Shown: positions 8,686 through 18,520 of the stretch, piece after piece
Position numbering within the stretch: position 1 is the stretch's first letter
Layout: every line of letters begins with the position of its first letter
Assembly: GCF_002407185.1 (NCBI RefSeq)
Contig: NZ_CP023563.1
Location: 1,550,001-1,614,000, forward strand
DNA from: Brachybacterium vulturis
GTDB taxonomy: Bacteria > Actinomycetota > Actinomycetes > Actinomycetales > Dermabacteraceae
Direction of reading: 5' to 3'
DNA length: 64,000 nt
Made by a program: the position numbers and the translations under genes
The notes under the pieces: generated by a model
The model's input: only the letters and a program-made list of their open reading frames with translations
The model's database searches: none
What the model was told of the DNA's origin: nothing

Positions 8686-10755
8686 ATGTCTCAGCGGCAT
8701 CTTCCCCCTGCCACCGACGCCTCGTCATCCGCATCCCTCACCCGGCGCACGCTGCTCGCCGCCACCGCGGCCGCGGTGCCGACGGGTGCTGCCCTGTTCG
8801 GGGCCGCCCCGGCGCTCGCGGATCCCTCGGTCACCGATGGTGAGACCCGCATCGTCGACGTGCCGCTCGCGGAGGTCCCGCTGGGCGAGGTCGACGGTGC
8901 CCCCACCCGCGAGCTCGCGGAGCAGCCGGCCACCATGGTGGGCGTGACCTGGCCCGACGATATGGACGAGCCCGAGGTGCAGGCCCGGGGGCTCGACCTC
9001 GAGGGTGAATGGACCCCGTGGCTGCTCCTGGAATCCACCGAGGACCCGGAGACCGGAGAGGCCGTCGCCGGCACGGAAGCGGGATGGATCGGTGCGGTCT
9101 CCGCGCTGCAGATCCGTGCACTGCTCGACGGTGCCGACGTCACCGAGCGGCTCGTCGCGCATGTCGTGACCACCTCGCCCGCCCCGGCCGACGCGCAGGT
9201 GGTGGCGCTCGCGGACGCCCCGGTGACCGATACCGCCGCCTCCGGCGCGGAGGCGGCGGAGACCGAGCCCCGGCAGATGCGGATGATGAGCGCGGCGAGG
9301 TCGGTCAACCCCGCCACCCCCACGCTGGTGGGCGCGCCCTCGTTCACCTCGCGCGCCGCCTGGGGCGCCAACGAGTCCTGGGTGCGGTCCACCCGGGCGG
9401 CGGATGAGCTCAAGTCGGTGGTCGTCCACCACACGGCGGGGTCCAACAACTATTCGCGTGCGGAGTCCGCACAGATCGTACGCGGCATCCAGCGGTACCA
9501 CGCGGTCACGCTGGGCTGGGCGGACATCGGCTACAACATGCTGGTCTCCCGGTACGGCCAGGTCTTCGAGGGCCGTGGCGGCGGTCTGCACCGCAACATC
9601 ATCGGAGCCCATGCCCTCGGTTTCAACACCGAGTCCTTCGGCATCTCGGTGATGGGCGACTACAGCAGCTCCGCCCCGCCCCGGGCGGCGCAGGTCGCGC
9701 TCTCCCAGCTGGTCGGCTGGAAGCTGCTGAGCACCTTCCATACCCGGACCGATGCCACCGTCCGGTGGACCTCCGGCGGCAGCGACAAGTACTCCGCCGG
9801 ACGCCGGATCACGCTGCCGGTCATGATGGGTCACCGGGACGTGAACTACACGGCCTGCCCGGGTGACAGCCTCTACGCCCGCTTCGGCGCCATCCGCGAC
9901 GACGCGCAGGACTTCCACAACGGCGGGTGGAAGGAGCACCTGTGGGCCTTCGAGGGCGCGGGTGGCGCCTCGGCGCTCGGCACCGTGGTCCGCAGCGCGC
10001 ACCGCACCGGCCGCTTCACGGCGACCCAGCTGACCAAGGGCCTCGTCCTCCAGGAGGACGGGCGCGCCCACGGCTATGCCACCCCCTTCGGGAAGCAGTG
10101 GCGAGCCGGCTGGGGACGGCCCGAGAAGGCGGCGTTCAGCCTCGACGGCCAGACGATGCAGAAGTTCGACCACGGTGGTGCTCTGCGTACCGGCAGCTCC
10201 ACCGTGTTCCACGACGGGACCTTCCTGGATGTGCCGCCGGACCTCATGTACCGCGCGGAGATCGAGAAGCTCGCCGGGCGGGAGATCACCAGGGGCTGGC
10301 CGGACCACACCTACCGTCCGCTCGCCGAGATCCAGCGCGACGCGATGGTCGCTTTCGTCTACCGGGCCCTCGGCAAACCGGCCTTCGATCCGCCGAAGAC
10401 CTCGCCCTTCAGCGACATGCCCCCCAGCCGCATGTTCTACAAGGAGATCACCTGGGCGCGCCACAGGCACATCACGAACGGCTGGCCCGACGGCACCTTC
10501 CGACCCACGGCGCCGGTGGAGCGAGGTGCCGTGGCGGCCTTCCTGTACCGTGCGTCCGGGGCGACCTCCACGAAGACCTCCACGCGGTTCTCGGACGTCC
10601 CGCGCAACCATCAGTTCGCCAAGGAGATCACCTGGCTCGCCGATGCGGGGATCACCACCGGCTGGCCGGACGGCACGTTCCGTCCGGTGGCACCGATCGC
10701 CCGCGACGCGATGGCGGCGTTCATGATCCGTTGGATGAAGCACCGCGGGCTCTGA
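8686..10755 (+). CDS. Tat-exported peptidoglycan amidase (PGRP/amidase_2) with three SLH repeats
   Basis: 689-residue exported enzyme expected to cut the amide between N-acetylmuramic acid and L-Ala in peptidoglycan. Residues 1-45 look like a Tat signal (Arg20-Arg21 in SLTRRTLLA, hydrophobic stretch, cleavage after PALA). The catalytic domain is about residues 220-420: FTSRAAWGA start, VVVHHTAG (His248/249), GYNMLVSRYG, GHRDVN (His383) and YTACPG (Cys391), the zinc ligands of T7-lysozyme/PGRP-type amidases. Residues about 513-687 hold three SLH modules, each with an EI and a GWPD-type FRP motif. The start is the ATG after GGAG (8673-8676); the longer upstream frame is not needed. A pyruvyl transferase gene follows after 37 bp, which fits SLH anchoring. 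The classic SLH TRAE motif is replaced by QRDA/ERGA/ARDA. Confidence 0.88.
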   Translation: MSQRHLPPATDASSSASLTRRTLLAATAAAVPTGAALFGAAPALADPSVTDGETRIVDVPLAEVPLGEVDGAPTRELAEQPATMVGVTWPDDMDEPEVQARGLDLEGEWTPWLLLESTEDPETGEAVAGTEAGWIGAVSALQIRALLDGADVTERLVAHVVTTSPAPADAQVVALADAPVTDTAASGAEAAETEPRQMRMMSAARSVNPATPTLVGAPSFTSRAAWGANESWVRSTRAADELKSVVVHHTAGSNNYSRAESAQIVRGIQRYHAVTLGWADIGYNMLVSRYGQVFEGRGGGLHRNIIGAHALGFNTESFGISVMGDYSSSAPPRAAQVALSQLVGWKLLSTFHTRTDATVRWTSGGSDKYSAGRRITLPVMMGHRDVNYTACPGDSLYARFGAIRDDAQDFHNGGWKEHLWAFEGAGGASALGTVVRSAHRTGRFTATQLTKGLVLQEDGRAHGYATPFGKQWRAGWGRPEKAAFSLDGQTMQKFDHGGALRTGSSTVFHDGTFLDVPPDLMYRAEIEKLAGREITRGWPDHTYRPLAEIQRDAMVAFVYRALGKPAFDPPKTSPFSDMPPSRMFYKEITWARHRHITNGWPDGTFRPTAPVERGAVAAFLYRASGATSTKTSTRFSDVPRNHQFAKEITWLADAGITTGWPDGTFRPVAPIARDAMAAFMIRWMKHRGL

Positions 10756-10792
10756 GCTCATCCTCAGCCGGACCGCCGAGAAGGAGATGCCG

Positions 10793-13129
10793 GTGAAGGT
10801 CGCCCTGCTGTGCGATGTCGATCAGACCGTCTACCACGTCGGGGACGAGGCCATCGCGACGATGAGCGCCCGGAGGCTCCGCGCCCGGGGCCATGAGGTG
10901 GTGCCGCTGTCCCGGCGCGAGAAGTACGGGCCGGGGGGACTCGCTCCGCAGGTGAGCATCCCGGCGCTGACCTTCCCCTGGCCGCTCGTGGACCGTGCCC
11001 GCTATCTTGCGGAGATCCGCCGGGTGCTGGCCGGGGACCGGGACGCCCTGCCGGCCGAGGACAAGCTGTTCCCCATCATCGAGCAGCTGCGCGCGGTCGA
11101 CGCCGTGGTGATCGGGGGAGGTGGCAGCCTCACCTCCCGCTACGGCTGGCTGCTGGACGAACGCCTGGCCACCGCGCTGGTGGCTCGCGCACTGGGGAAG
11201 CCCGTGGTGCTCTCCGGGCAGAGCCTCGGTCCCGAGCTCACCCCAGCGGACCGCGAGAGCATGCGGGAGCTGCTGGAGCTGTGCACCCTGGTGGGCCTGC
11301 GCGATGCGCACAGCGTGCGCACCGCCCGTCAGCTGTGCCCGACGCATCCGGGCCTGGTGCAGACCCTTGACGACGCGATCGGGCTGGGCCTGCCCGAGGG
11401 GGAGGAGCCGCCGACCCTCGACCGGGAGCTGCTCAGCGTCACCCTGGGCGGTGACGGGGATCCGCTGCCGCACGAGGACTACGTCGCGGTCGCCTGCGCC
11501 GTGATCGAGGAGATCGCGGAGCGCACCGGCGCGCGGGTCGACCTGGTGCCGCACATGGCCGACCCCGACGACGGCGGCGGCGACCTGCTGCTGCACCAGG
11601 AGGTCGGCGCCCGCCTGCGGTGCCCGGCGAGGGTGCTGCCGATCGAGCAGGACACCGTCGCCGCGGCCCGCACCACGGCGGCCGCATGGGTGCTCACCAC
11701 CCGCTTCCACCCGGTGGTGTTCGGCACGTCGGCCGGGGCCTCGGTGCTGGCGCTCCCGCTGAACCGCTATGGCCGCTCCCGCATGGACGGCGCGCTGGCC
11801 AACATCGGTCTGGCCGGAAGCGCCGTCCCCGCCGCGGCGCTCTGGGATCCGGTCTCCGGGGGGCCCTCCGCGCTCGTCGGCCCGGTCGTCGACGCGCTGG
11901 TCACCGGGCATGAGGCGCACAGCGCGCAGCTGGCGTCCGCGCGTCCGCACCTGCTCGCCGCCGCGGAGTCCTGGTGGGATCGTGTCTCCGCGACCCTGGC
12001 GGCCGCGGGGAGGGACGCGGCTCCCGGGGCGGGCGCTGACCCCCGCGGCGCCGGGCTGGACCTCGTGCAGCGTTGGGATCCCGCGCTGCGGGCACGGCTC
12101 GCGCCCTGGACGCGCGCCGTCGAGTCCGCTGCGGATCCCTCGGCATCGATCATCATGCGCACCCGGGATCGGCCCGCGATGCTCGACCGTGCCGTCCAGG
12201 ACGTCCTCGCCCAGACCCGCCAGGACTGGGAACTGGTGATCGTCGACGACGCGGGGGACCGGGACGGGGTCGACGAGATCGCCTCCCGCCACGCGGCCGA
12301 AGCCGACGGCCGACTGCGCGTGATCCATCGCGAGACCTCCGTGGGCATGGAGGCCGCGAGCAATCACGGCCTGCGGGAGTCCACGGCCCCCTCCGTCGTC
12401 ATCCATGATGACGACGACACCTGGCACGCCACCTTCCTGCAGGAGACCCTCGCCCACCTGGCCGCGCATCCGGAGCACGAGGCGGTGGTGGTGCGCACGC
12501 TGATCGTGCACGAGCACGAGACGCCCACCGGCCTCGTCGAGGACGAGGTGTTCCCGTCCTGGCCGGAGCTCGAGGGAGTGCGGCTGGTCGACTATCTGGC
12601 GGTCAATCGCCACGTGCCGATCTCGATGCTCCATCGCCGACGGGTCCACGACGACGTGGGGTCCTACGACGAGTCCCTCCCCGTGGTCGGCGACTACGCC
12701 TTCCATCTCCAGCTGCTGCAGCGATACGCGGTCGGGTTCCTGCCCCGTCCGCTCGCGCAATGGCGCCAGCGTCCCTCCGCGGTGGGAGCGAGCAGCAACT
12801 CGATGTATGCCCTCTCGGCGGGGCACCGGCACTACGACGCGGAGCTGCGGGAGCGCTACTTCCGGCCCTGGGTCCAGGAGCACGGCATCGGGCTGCCGAT
12901 GTTCCTGTCCCAGAACACCGAGACCCATGTCGCGCGCAGCGAAGAGCGTCTGCTCGAGGAGCTGCGGGCGCTGCGCGCGGAGGTCGCGCAGCTGCACGAG
13001 CGGCTGGACGGGACCGCGTCCGCCGGCGCCGGGCGGGACACCGCGGACCGCACCGAGAGCTTCGTGCGCCGTGCCGGGCGCCGAGCCCTGGGCGTCGGGC
13101 GCCGGGCGCTGCCGCGGCGCGAGAGCTGA
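10793..13129 (+). CDS. Polysaccharide pyruvyl transferase (CsaB-like) fused to a GT2 glycosyltransferase
   Basis: 778-residue cytosolic fusion. Residues about 1-385 match the polysaccharide pyruvyl transferase family: GDEAI near the start, VVIGGGGSL, SGQSLGPEL, VGLRDAHS and TTRFHPVVFGTSAG. Residues about 450-680 are a GT-A glycosyltransferase 2 domain (SIIMRTRDRP, LAQTRQDWELVIVDDAGD, and the DDDD acidic motif in VIHDDDDTWH). Residues about 713-738 (SEERLLEELRALRAEVAQL) look like a coiled coil and the tail is Arg-rich. GTG 10793 is chosen over ATG 10787 because AAGGAG (10781-10786) abuts the ATG but is 6 nt from the GTG. In Bacillus, CsaB pyruvylates the wall polymer that SLH domains bind; the adjacent SLH amidase suggests the same here (inference). 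Confidence 0.85.
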   Translation: MKVALLCDVDQTVYHVGDEAIATMSARRLRARGHEVVPLSRREKYGPGGLAPQVSIPALTFPWPLVDRARYLAEIRRVLAGDRDALPAEDKLFPIIEQLRAVDAVVIGGGGSLTSRYGWLLDERLATALVARALGKPVVLSGQSLGPELTPADRESMRELLELCTLVGLRDAHSVRTARQLCPTHPGLVQTLDDAIGLGLPEGEEPPTLDRELLSVTLGGDGDPLPHEDYVAVACAVIEEIAERTGARVDLVPHMADPDDGGGDLLLHQEVGARLRCPARVLPIEQDTVAAARTTAAAWVLTTRFHPVVFGTSAGASVLALPLNRYGRSRMDGALANIGLAGSAVPAAALWDPVSGGPSALVGPVVDALVTGHEAHSAQLASARPHLLAAAESWWDRVSATLAAAGRDAAPGAGADPRGAGLDLVQRWDPALRARLAPWTRAVESAADPSASIIMRTRDRPAMLDRAVQDVLAQTRQDWELVIVDDAGDRDGVDEIASRHAAEADGRLRVIHRETSVGMEAASNHGLRESTAPSVVIHDDDDTWHATFLQETLAHLAAHPEHEAVVVRTLIVHEHETPTGLVEDEVFPSWPELEGVRLVDYLAVNRHVPISMLHRRRVHDDVGSYDESLPVVGDYAFHLQLLQRYAVGFLPRPLAQWRQRPSAVGASSNSMYALSAGHRHYDAELRERYFRPWVQEHGIGLPMFLSQNTETHVARSEERLLEELRALRAEVAQLHERLDGTASAGAGRDTADRTESFVRRAGRRALGVGRRALPRRES

Positions 13130-13148
13130 ACTCTCCCGCGCCGCGGCA
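13110..13148. terminator. Hairpin enclosing the csaB-like stop codon, between convergent genes
   Basis: A 12-bp stem (13110-13121 with 13137-13148) plus four inner pairs (13122-13125 with 13131-13134) and a small bulge. The loop contains the TGA stop of the upstream gene, so the left arm is coding. It lies 25 bp before the end of the convergent purL and may terminate both directions. Confidence 0.6.
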
Positions 13149-13172
13149 CCTCGGCGCCCGGCCTGCGAGGCG

Positions 13173-15530
13173 TCAGCCGAAGTAGCGCGGCAGGGTGCCC
13201 TCGCGCAGCTCTCGCAGCTCACCGACGGTGAACGTGCCCACGCCGGCGAGGTCGAGGGCGTCGCCGCCGGTGGTGCCCAGGCGCAGCACCGGGACGCCGT
13301 GCTCGGCCGCGAGGGCCGTGAGCTGCTCCTCCTGCGCCGCCGGGACGGCGACCAGGGCCCGGGCCTGCGTCTCGGAGAACAGCGCGGTGAACAGATCCAC
13401 GCCGTCGCGCTCGAGGAGCCCCGCCGGATCGACCTGGGCGCCGGACCCGAAACGGACCACGGACTCGACCAGCGCCTGGGCCAGGCCGCCCTCGGAGAGG
13501 TCGTGGGCCGCAGAGGCGAGGCCCTGCGCGGCCGAGGAGATCAGCACGCGGGCCAGCGAGCGCTCGGCCTCGAGGTCGACCTGCGGAGGCAGCCCGCCCA
13601 GGTGCTGGTGGGCCACATCGGCCCAGGCGGAGCCCGAGAGCTCCTCGCGGGTGGTGCCCAGGAGCAGCACGGACTCTCCCTCGCCCTGCCAGCCGGAGGG
13701 GACTCGTCGGGCGACGTCCTCGAACACGCCGAGCACGCCGACCACCGGGGTGGGGTGGATCGCCGAGTCGATGAGCCCGGGCTCGCCGGTGGAGTTGTAC
13801 AGCGAGACGTTGCCGCCGGTGACCGGGACCTCGAGGGTCTCGCAGGCTTCGGCGAGACCGCCGATGGCCTCGACCAGCTGCCACATGGGGCCCGGATCCT
13901 CGGGGGAGCCGAAGTTCAGGCAGTCGGTGATCGCCAGCGGCACCGCGCCGGAGGTGGCGACGTTGCGGTAGGCCTCCGACAGCGCCAGCTGCGCACCCGC
14001 ACGCGGGTCGAGCTTCGTGTACCGGCCGTTGGCGTCCGTCGCCAGGGCGATGCCGCGTCCGGTGCTCTCGTCGATCCGCAGCACCCCGGCGTCATCGGGC
14101 ATCGCCAGCGCCGTGTTGCCGCCCACGTAGCGGTCGTACTGGTCGGTGACCCAGCCCTTGGAGGCGAGGTCCGGGGAGGCGATCAGGGTGCGCAGCGTCG
14201 CGGCGAGCTCCTCGGCGGCGCCGGGGCGGGGGAGGGCCTCGGCGGCATCGGCCTGCAGCGCGTCCTGCCACTCGGGCCGCGCGTAGGGGCGGTCGTAGAC
14301 GGGGCTGTCGACGGCGACGGTCGCGGGGTCCACGTCGACGATGCGGTGGCCGTGGTGGTCGATGGTGAGCCGGCCGTCGCCGGTGACCTCACCGATCACC
14401 GCGGCCTCCACGTCCCACTTCGCGGCGATCGCCTGGAACTGACCGAGCTTCTCGGGGCTCACCACGGCCATCATGCGCTCCTGGGACTCGCTCATCAGGA
14501 TCTCGCCGGCGTTCAGGCTGGGGTCGCGCAGCAGCACCTCCTCGAGGTGGATGTGCATGCCGGAGCCGCCATTGGCGGCCAGCTCGCTGGTGGCGCAGGA
14601 GATGCCGGCGGCGCCGAGGTCCTGGATGCCCTCGACGGTGCCGGCGGCGAACAGCTCGAGGCAGCACTCGATGAGCACCTTCTCCATGAAGGGGTCGCCC
14701 ACCTGCACGCTCGGGCGCTTCACCGGGCCGCCCTCCTCGAAGGTCTCCGAGGCGAGGATGGAGGCCCCGCCGATGCCGTCCCCGCCGGTGCGGGCACCGA
14801 ACAGGACCACCTGGTTGCCGGCGCCGGTGGCGGAGGCGAGGTGGATGTCCTCATGGCGCAGCACGCCGAGGGCGAGTGCGTTGACCAGGGGGTTGGTCTG
14901 GTAGGCGGCATCGAACACGGTCTCACCGCCGAGGTTCGGCAGGCCCAGGGAGTTGCCGTAGCCACCCACGCCGGAGACCACGCCGTGGACCACCCGGGCG
15001 GTGTCGGGATGGTCGATCGCACCGAAGCGCAGCTGGTCCATCACGGCGACGGGGCGGGCGCCCATCGAGATGATGTCGCGCACGATGCCGCCGACGCCGG
15101 TGGCCGCGCCCTGATAGGGCTCGACGTACGAGGGGTGGTTGTGGGACTCGACCTTGAAGGTCACCGCCCAGCCATCGCCGATGTCGACCACGCCGGCGTT
15201 CTCGCCCATACCGACCAGGAGCTTCTCGCGCATCGTGTCGGTGGTGTGCTCGCCGAAGGTGCTCAGGTGCTTCTTGGAGGACTTGTAGGAGCAGTGCTCC
15301 GACCACATCACCGAGTACATGGCCAGCTCCGCGTTGGTGGGGCGACGCCCCAGCAGCTCTCGGATGTTCTGGTACTCCTCCGCCTTCAGCCCGAGCTCGG
15401 CGAAGGGCTGAGCCTGGTCGGGGGTGGCGGCGGCGTGATCGACCGTGTCGACATCCGCGTCCGGCGAGGCACCGTCGTGCGGGGTGGAGGGGGCGTTCTC
15501 AGCGGTCATCGCGGGTTCGGATCCGTTCAT
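13173..15530 (-). CDS. purL: Phosphoribosylformylglycinamidine synthase subunit PurL (small type)
   Basis: 785-residue subunit that, with PurS and PurQ, converts FGAR to FGAM in purine synthesis (step 4), using ATP and ammonia delivered by PurQ. The length is that of the small, three-subunit type, not the 1300-residue fused enzyme. Visible motifs include [43 protein letters not shown] and the later GGNVSLYN. The first 40 residues are a poorly conserved extension; a GTG at 15533 and an internal ATG at 15509 are alternative starts. A TAGACT -10-like hexamer lies on this strand at 15582-15587. purS and purQ are 15 kb away. Confidence 0.96.
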   Translation of the reverse strand: MNGSEPAMTAENAPSTPHDGASPDADVDTVDHAAATPDQAQPFAELGLKAEEYQNIRELLGRRPTNAELAMYSVMWSEHCSYKSSKKHLSTFGEHTTDTMREKLLVGMGENAGVVDIGDGWAVTFKVESHNHPSYVEPYQGAATGVGGIVRDIISMGARPVAVMDQLRFGAIDHPDTARVVHGVVSGVGGYGNSLGLPNLGGETVFDAAYQTNPLVNALALGVLRHEDIHLASATGAGNQVVLFGARTGGDGIGGASILASETFEEGGPVKRPSVQVGDPFMEKVLIECCLELFAAGTVEGIQDLGAAGISCATSELAANGGSGMHIHLEEVLLRDPSLNAGEILMSESQERMMAVVSPEKLGQFQAIAAKWDVEAAVIGEVTGDGRLTIDHHGHRIVDVDPATVAVDSPVYDRPYARPEWQDALQADAAEALPRPGAAEELAATLRTLIASPDLASKGWVTDQYDRYVGGNTALAMPDDAGVLRIDESTGRGIALATDANGRYTKLDPRAGAQLALSEAYRNVATSGAVPLAITDCLNFGSPEDPGPMWQLVEAIGGLAEACETLEVPVTGGNVSLYNSTGEPGLIDSAIHPTPVVGVLGVFEDVARRVPSGWQGEGESVLLLGTTREELSGSAWADVAHQHLGGLPPQVDLEAERSLARVLISSAAQGLASAAHDLSEGGLAQALVESVVRFGSGAQVDPAGLLERDGVDLFTALFSETQARALVAVPAAQEEQLTALAAEHGVPVLRLGTTGGDALDLAGVGTFTVGELRELREGTLPRYFG

Positions 15531-15650
15531 CACGAGGGCTGGGGGAGCGGTGGGGCCGAGGGGGCCCGGCGCGGTCCCACAAGTCTACGAGCGCGGTGCG
15601 GTCACGGGCGTCCCGGGGCGTCTGCTGAGACCAAGGCGGCACCCGCCCCC

Positions 15651-17822
15651 TCAGCGCTTCCCGTCTCGCTTCTCGGCCGCGCGGCGCGCCTTCTTCTCCC
15701 GATCGCGCAGCGTCTTCTCACTGACCGGAGAGTCGTTGCTGGCCCGCTGGGCACGGAAGTACGCGGCGGCCTCGTCCTGCCGCTCCTGCTCGCCGCCCAG
15801 GGCGATGGGCGCGCGCACGTGGCCGGGGCGCACGTCGAACGCTGCGACCAGGTCGAGCACGTGCGGGCGCAGCCGCCACAGCAGACGGCGCAGATCGCTC
15901 TCGATCTGCCGGCCGCGCTGGGTGGAGATCATGCCGCTGAGCAGGAACCAGGCCAGGTCGCCGCTGATCGCGGTGAGACCGAACAGATCACGAACGTCGG
16001 TGAGCACGGTGCGGGAGCCCTCGGCTCCGGGTCCTTCGAGCGCCTCGATGCCTCTGGTGAAGGCGCGCCAGTGGACCAGGTCCGCATGGGCACGGGCCGC
16101 ATCGAGCATCTCCACCTGATGCTTGTTGACCTCGGCGGCGGCATCGGCGGGGCTCATCTTCGCGGCTCCCCGCAGCGCCAGCGCGACCTCCTCGACCTTG
16201 ACCCGGGCACGATCGGCGAGCAGCTCCTCCTGGAACTCGGCCTGACGCATCGAGTCGAAGGCGCGGCGCGCGTTGCCGCGGTCGCTGACGCTCTGGCCGA
16301 GGCGCGCCCACGGGGTGTGGCGCTTGGCGAGCACCTCGGCGCGCTGGGCGATGAAGCGCCCGATCCCGGCCCGGTCCACGCTCTTCAGCTCATCGGTGTA
16401 GTCCGAGAGCAGGCGCTTGGCGACCAGCTGCAGCAGGACGGTGTTGTCGCCCTCGAAGGTGGCGTACACGTCCAGATCCTGATGCAGACCCACCAGCTGG
16501 TTCTCGGCCATGAAGCCGGCGCCGCCGCAGGCCTCCCGGCACTCCTGGATGGTGTCCAGCGCCAGGCGGGTCGAGGTGGGCTTGAGCGTCGCGGCGAGGG
16601 TCTCGAGATCCTCGCGGGACTCGGGATCCTCCGCCCGGCCGGAGAAGACGTCGTCGAAGGCCTGCAGCAGCTGCTCGTGCGCGAAGGCGCCGGCATAGGT
16701 GGCGGCGAGCTTGGGCAGCAGGCGGTGCAGATGGGCCTGGTAGTCCATCAGCACCGTCTCCTGCGTGGGATCGGCGGCGCTGAACTGGCGGCGCTGGGTC
16801 GCGTAGGTGATCGCGATGTGCAGGGCGAGCTCGCTGGCCCGGATCGCCGAGCCGTCCAGGGAGACGCGGCCCTGCACGAGGGTGCCGAGCATGGTGAAGA
16901 AGCGCCGTCCCGGGGACTCGATGGGGGAGGTGTAGGTGCCGTCGGGTGCCACATCGCCGTAGCGGTTCAGCAGGTTCGTGCGGGGGATGCGCACATGATC
17001 GAAGGCCAGGCGACCGTTGTCGATGCCGTTGAGCCCGCCCTTCTCGCCGTCGTCCTCGCTGGAGACGCCCGGCAGCAGCTCGCCCTCGGCATCACGCACC
17101 GGCACGTAGAAGCAGTGGACCCCGTGGTCGACGCCCCCCGTGATCAGGCGCGCGAACAGCGTCGCGGCCCGCGCGTGGATCGCGGCGTTGCCCAGGAAGT
17201 CCTTCCAGGCGGCGCGGAACGGGGTGTGGAGCACCCATTCCCCGTCGTCCCCGCCGGTGGGGTCGAAGGTGGCGGTGGTCGCCAGCGACTGCACGTCGGA
17301 GCCGTGACCGATCTCGGTCATGGCGAAGGCACCGGGGGTCTGCAGGGTCATCGCCGGCGGCACCCAGGCCTGCTGCTGCTCCTCGTTGCCCAGCTGGATG
17401 ATCGCCGAGGTGTACAGGCCCCACTGCACCCCGGCCTTGATCTGCAGGGAGGGGTCGGCGACGATCAGCTCCTCGAAGCCGGCGACGTTGGCGCCGTTGT
17501 CGTTGGGGCCGCCGAGGTGCTCGGGCAGCATCGGGTGCGAGACGTCGTCGTCGACCAGGATCTGCAGCTGCTGGAAGACGCGCTCGCGGTGCTCGGCGAC
17601 GCTGGCGTCCAGCGGTCGGTGCAGCTCGGGACGGGCCGCGCGCTCGCGGGCCGCCAGGCGGGCCTCGGCCCACCGCCCCAGCAGCGCCTCGGAGACCTGG
17701 GCGACGTCGAGGCGGGGGGCCCCGCCGGGCAGGACCGGGATGGGGCCGGTGGGATCGGCGGTGGCGGACTCGTCGGTGAGGTCCGCCGCCGGGGTGGTGG
17801 CGGTGCGGGAATCGGTGGTCAT
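15651..17822 (-). CDS. Acyl-CoA dehydrogenase/oxidase family protein (FadE5-like)
   Basis: 723-residue FAD-dependent enzyme of the acyl-CoA dehydrogenase/oxidase superfamily, catalysing the first step of beta-oxidation. It is longer than ordinary acyl-CoA dehydrogenases (about 390) and fits acyl-CoA oxidase or the FadE5 type. Motifs: GAFAMTEIGHGSDVQSLAT (FAD/substrate region), ITYATQRRQF, ECREACGGAGFMAENQL and YATFEGDNTVLLQLVAKRLL. The C-terminus has a highly charged tail. It is co-transcribed with the TetR gene upstream through an ATGA overlap at 17819-17822. Neighbouring thiolase, FabG4-like and MaoC genes match the fadE5-fadA2-fabG4-htdX cluster of Mycobacterium tuberculosis (established gene order there). 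Whether it uses O2 or ETF cannot be told from sequence alone. Confidence 0.88.
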   Translation of the reverse strand: MTTDSRTATTPAADLTDESATADPTGPIPVLPGGAPRLDVAQVSEALLGRWAEARLAARERAARPELHRPLDASVAEHRERVFQQLQILVDDDVSHPMLPEHLGGPNDNGANVAGFEELIVADPSLQIKAGVQWGLYTSAIIQLGNEEQQQAWVPPAMTLQTPGAFAMTEIGHGSDVQSLATTATFDPTGGDDGEWVLHTPFRAAWKDFLGNAAIHARAATLFARLITGGVDHGVHCFYVPVRDAEGELLPGVSSEDDGEKGGLNGIDNGRLAFDHVRIPRTNLLNRYGDVAPDGTYTSPIESPGRRFFTMLGTLVQGRVSLDGSAIRASELALHIAITYATQRRQFSAADPTQETVLMDYQAHLHRLLPKLAATYAGAFAHEQLLQAFDDVFSGRAEDPESREDLETLAATLKPTSTRLALDTIQECREACGGAGFMAENQLVGLHQDLDVYATFEGDNTVLLQLVAKRLLSDYTDELKSVDRAGIGRFIAQRAEVLAKRHTPWARLGQSVSDRGNARRAFDSMRQAEFQEELLADRARVKVEEVALALRGAAKMSPADAAAEVNKHQVEMLDAARAHADLVHWRAFTRGIEALEGPGAEGSRTVLTDVRDLFGLTAISGDLAWFLLSGMISTQRGRQIESDLRRLLWRLRPHVLDLVAAFDVRPGHVRAPIALGGEQERQDEAAAYFRAQRASNDSPVSEKTLRDREKKARRAAEKRDGKR

Positions 17823-18517
17823 GCGTGCAGTCCCTTCATGAGCCAGGTGACCAGATGGGTGACCAGCTGATCAGCGGTGAGCGGAGTGGGGTGGGCCTCA
17901 GGGGCGGAGCGGGGGAGAGCGGTGGCGGGATCGGTGTCCCCCACCTCGGCGGGCCCGGGCTCGTCGGCCGTCCGAGCGGCCGTCTCCTGGGTGGTCATCC
18001 AGGTGTCGACCGCCCGCTCGACGAAGCCCACGGCGCCATGGGCCCAGACCTGCGGAGCGGGGATGTCGGCCGGCAGGAACGTCGCCACCAGGCGCGACAC
18101 AGCGGACAGGAAGTGGTTCAGCCCGTCGCTGGGCCGGGTGACGAAGCGGTACACGCCGGGGGAGCGCTGCGCGGTCTCGACGTAGGCGCGGATCATCGCG
18201 TGGATGCGTTCGTCGGCTCCTGCCTCACGGCCGACGTCGGCCTCCAGCGCGCGCATCTCCTCCAGCAGCTTGGCGTGCATCGTGGACAGGATGCTGCGGC
18301 CCAGCGTCCGCTGGAGGTGCGCCTTGTCCTCGAAGTACCGGTAGACGATGGACTTCGAGGTGCCGGAGGCCGCGGCGATGTCCTCCATCGTCACCTCGGG
18401 CCCCTTCTCATGGATGAGATGGCGGGCCACGTCGAGCAGCTCGGCCCGCCTCTCCTCCCGGTGGCGGGCCCAGCGGGCCGATCGGCCGTCCATGGGGGCT
18501 TGCGTCGTCGCATTCAC
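17819..18517 (-). CDS. TetR-family transcriptional regulator
   Basis: 232-residue repressor-type protein. The N-terminal helix-turn-helix (residues about 25-70) reads RAELLDVARHLIHEKGPEVTMEDIAAASG then TSKSIVYRYFEDKAHL, typical of TetR. The rest is the variable ligand-binding domain, with an Ala/Pro-rich loop near the C-terminus. The GTG at 18517 lies just inside an operator-like palindrome (18521-18545), suggesting autoregulation; the ATG at 18493 is an alternative. It overlaps the acyl-CoA enzyme gene by 4 bp and is divergent from the thiolase gene. An acyl-CoA ligand is likely by context but unproven. Confidence 0.9.
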   Translation of the reverse strand: MNATTQAPMDGRSARWARHREERRAELLDVARHLIHEKGPEVTMEDIAAASGTSKSIVYRYFEDKAHLQRTLGRSILSTMHAKLLEEMRALEADVGREAGADERIHAMIRAYVETAQRSPGVYRFVTRPSDGLNHFLSAVSRLVATFLPADIPAPQVWAHGAVGFVERAVDTWMTTQETAARTADEPGPAEVGDTDPATALPRSAPEAHPTPLTADQLVTHLVTWLMKGLHA

Positions 18518-18520
18518 AGA

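Noticed and set aside
12807..17870. A 1687-residue open frame on the plus strand, antisense to purL and the acyl-CoA enzyme
   Set aside because: It is an effect of GC-rich third positions: no domain similarity, very low complexity (Gly/Arg/His rich), and it opposes two clear genes.
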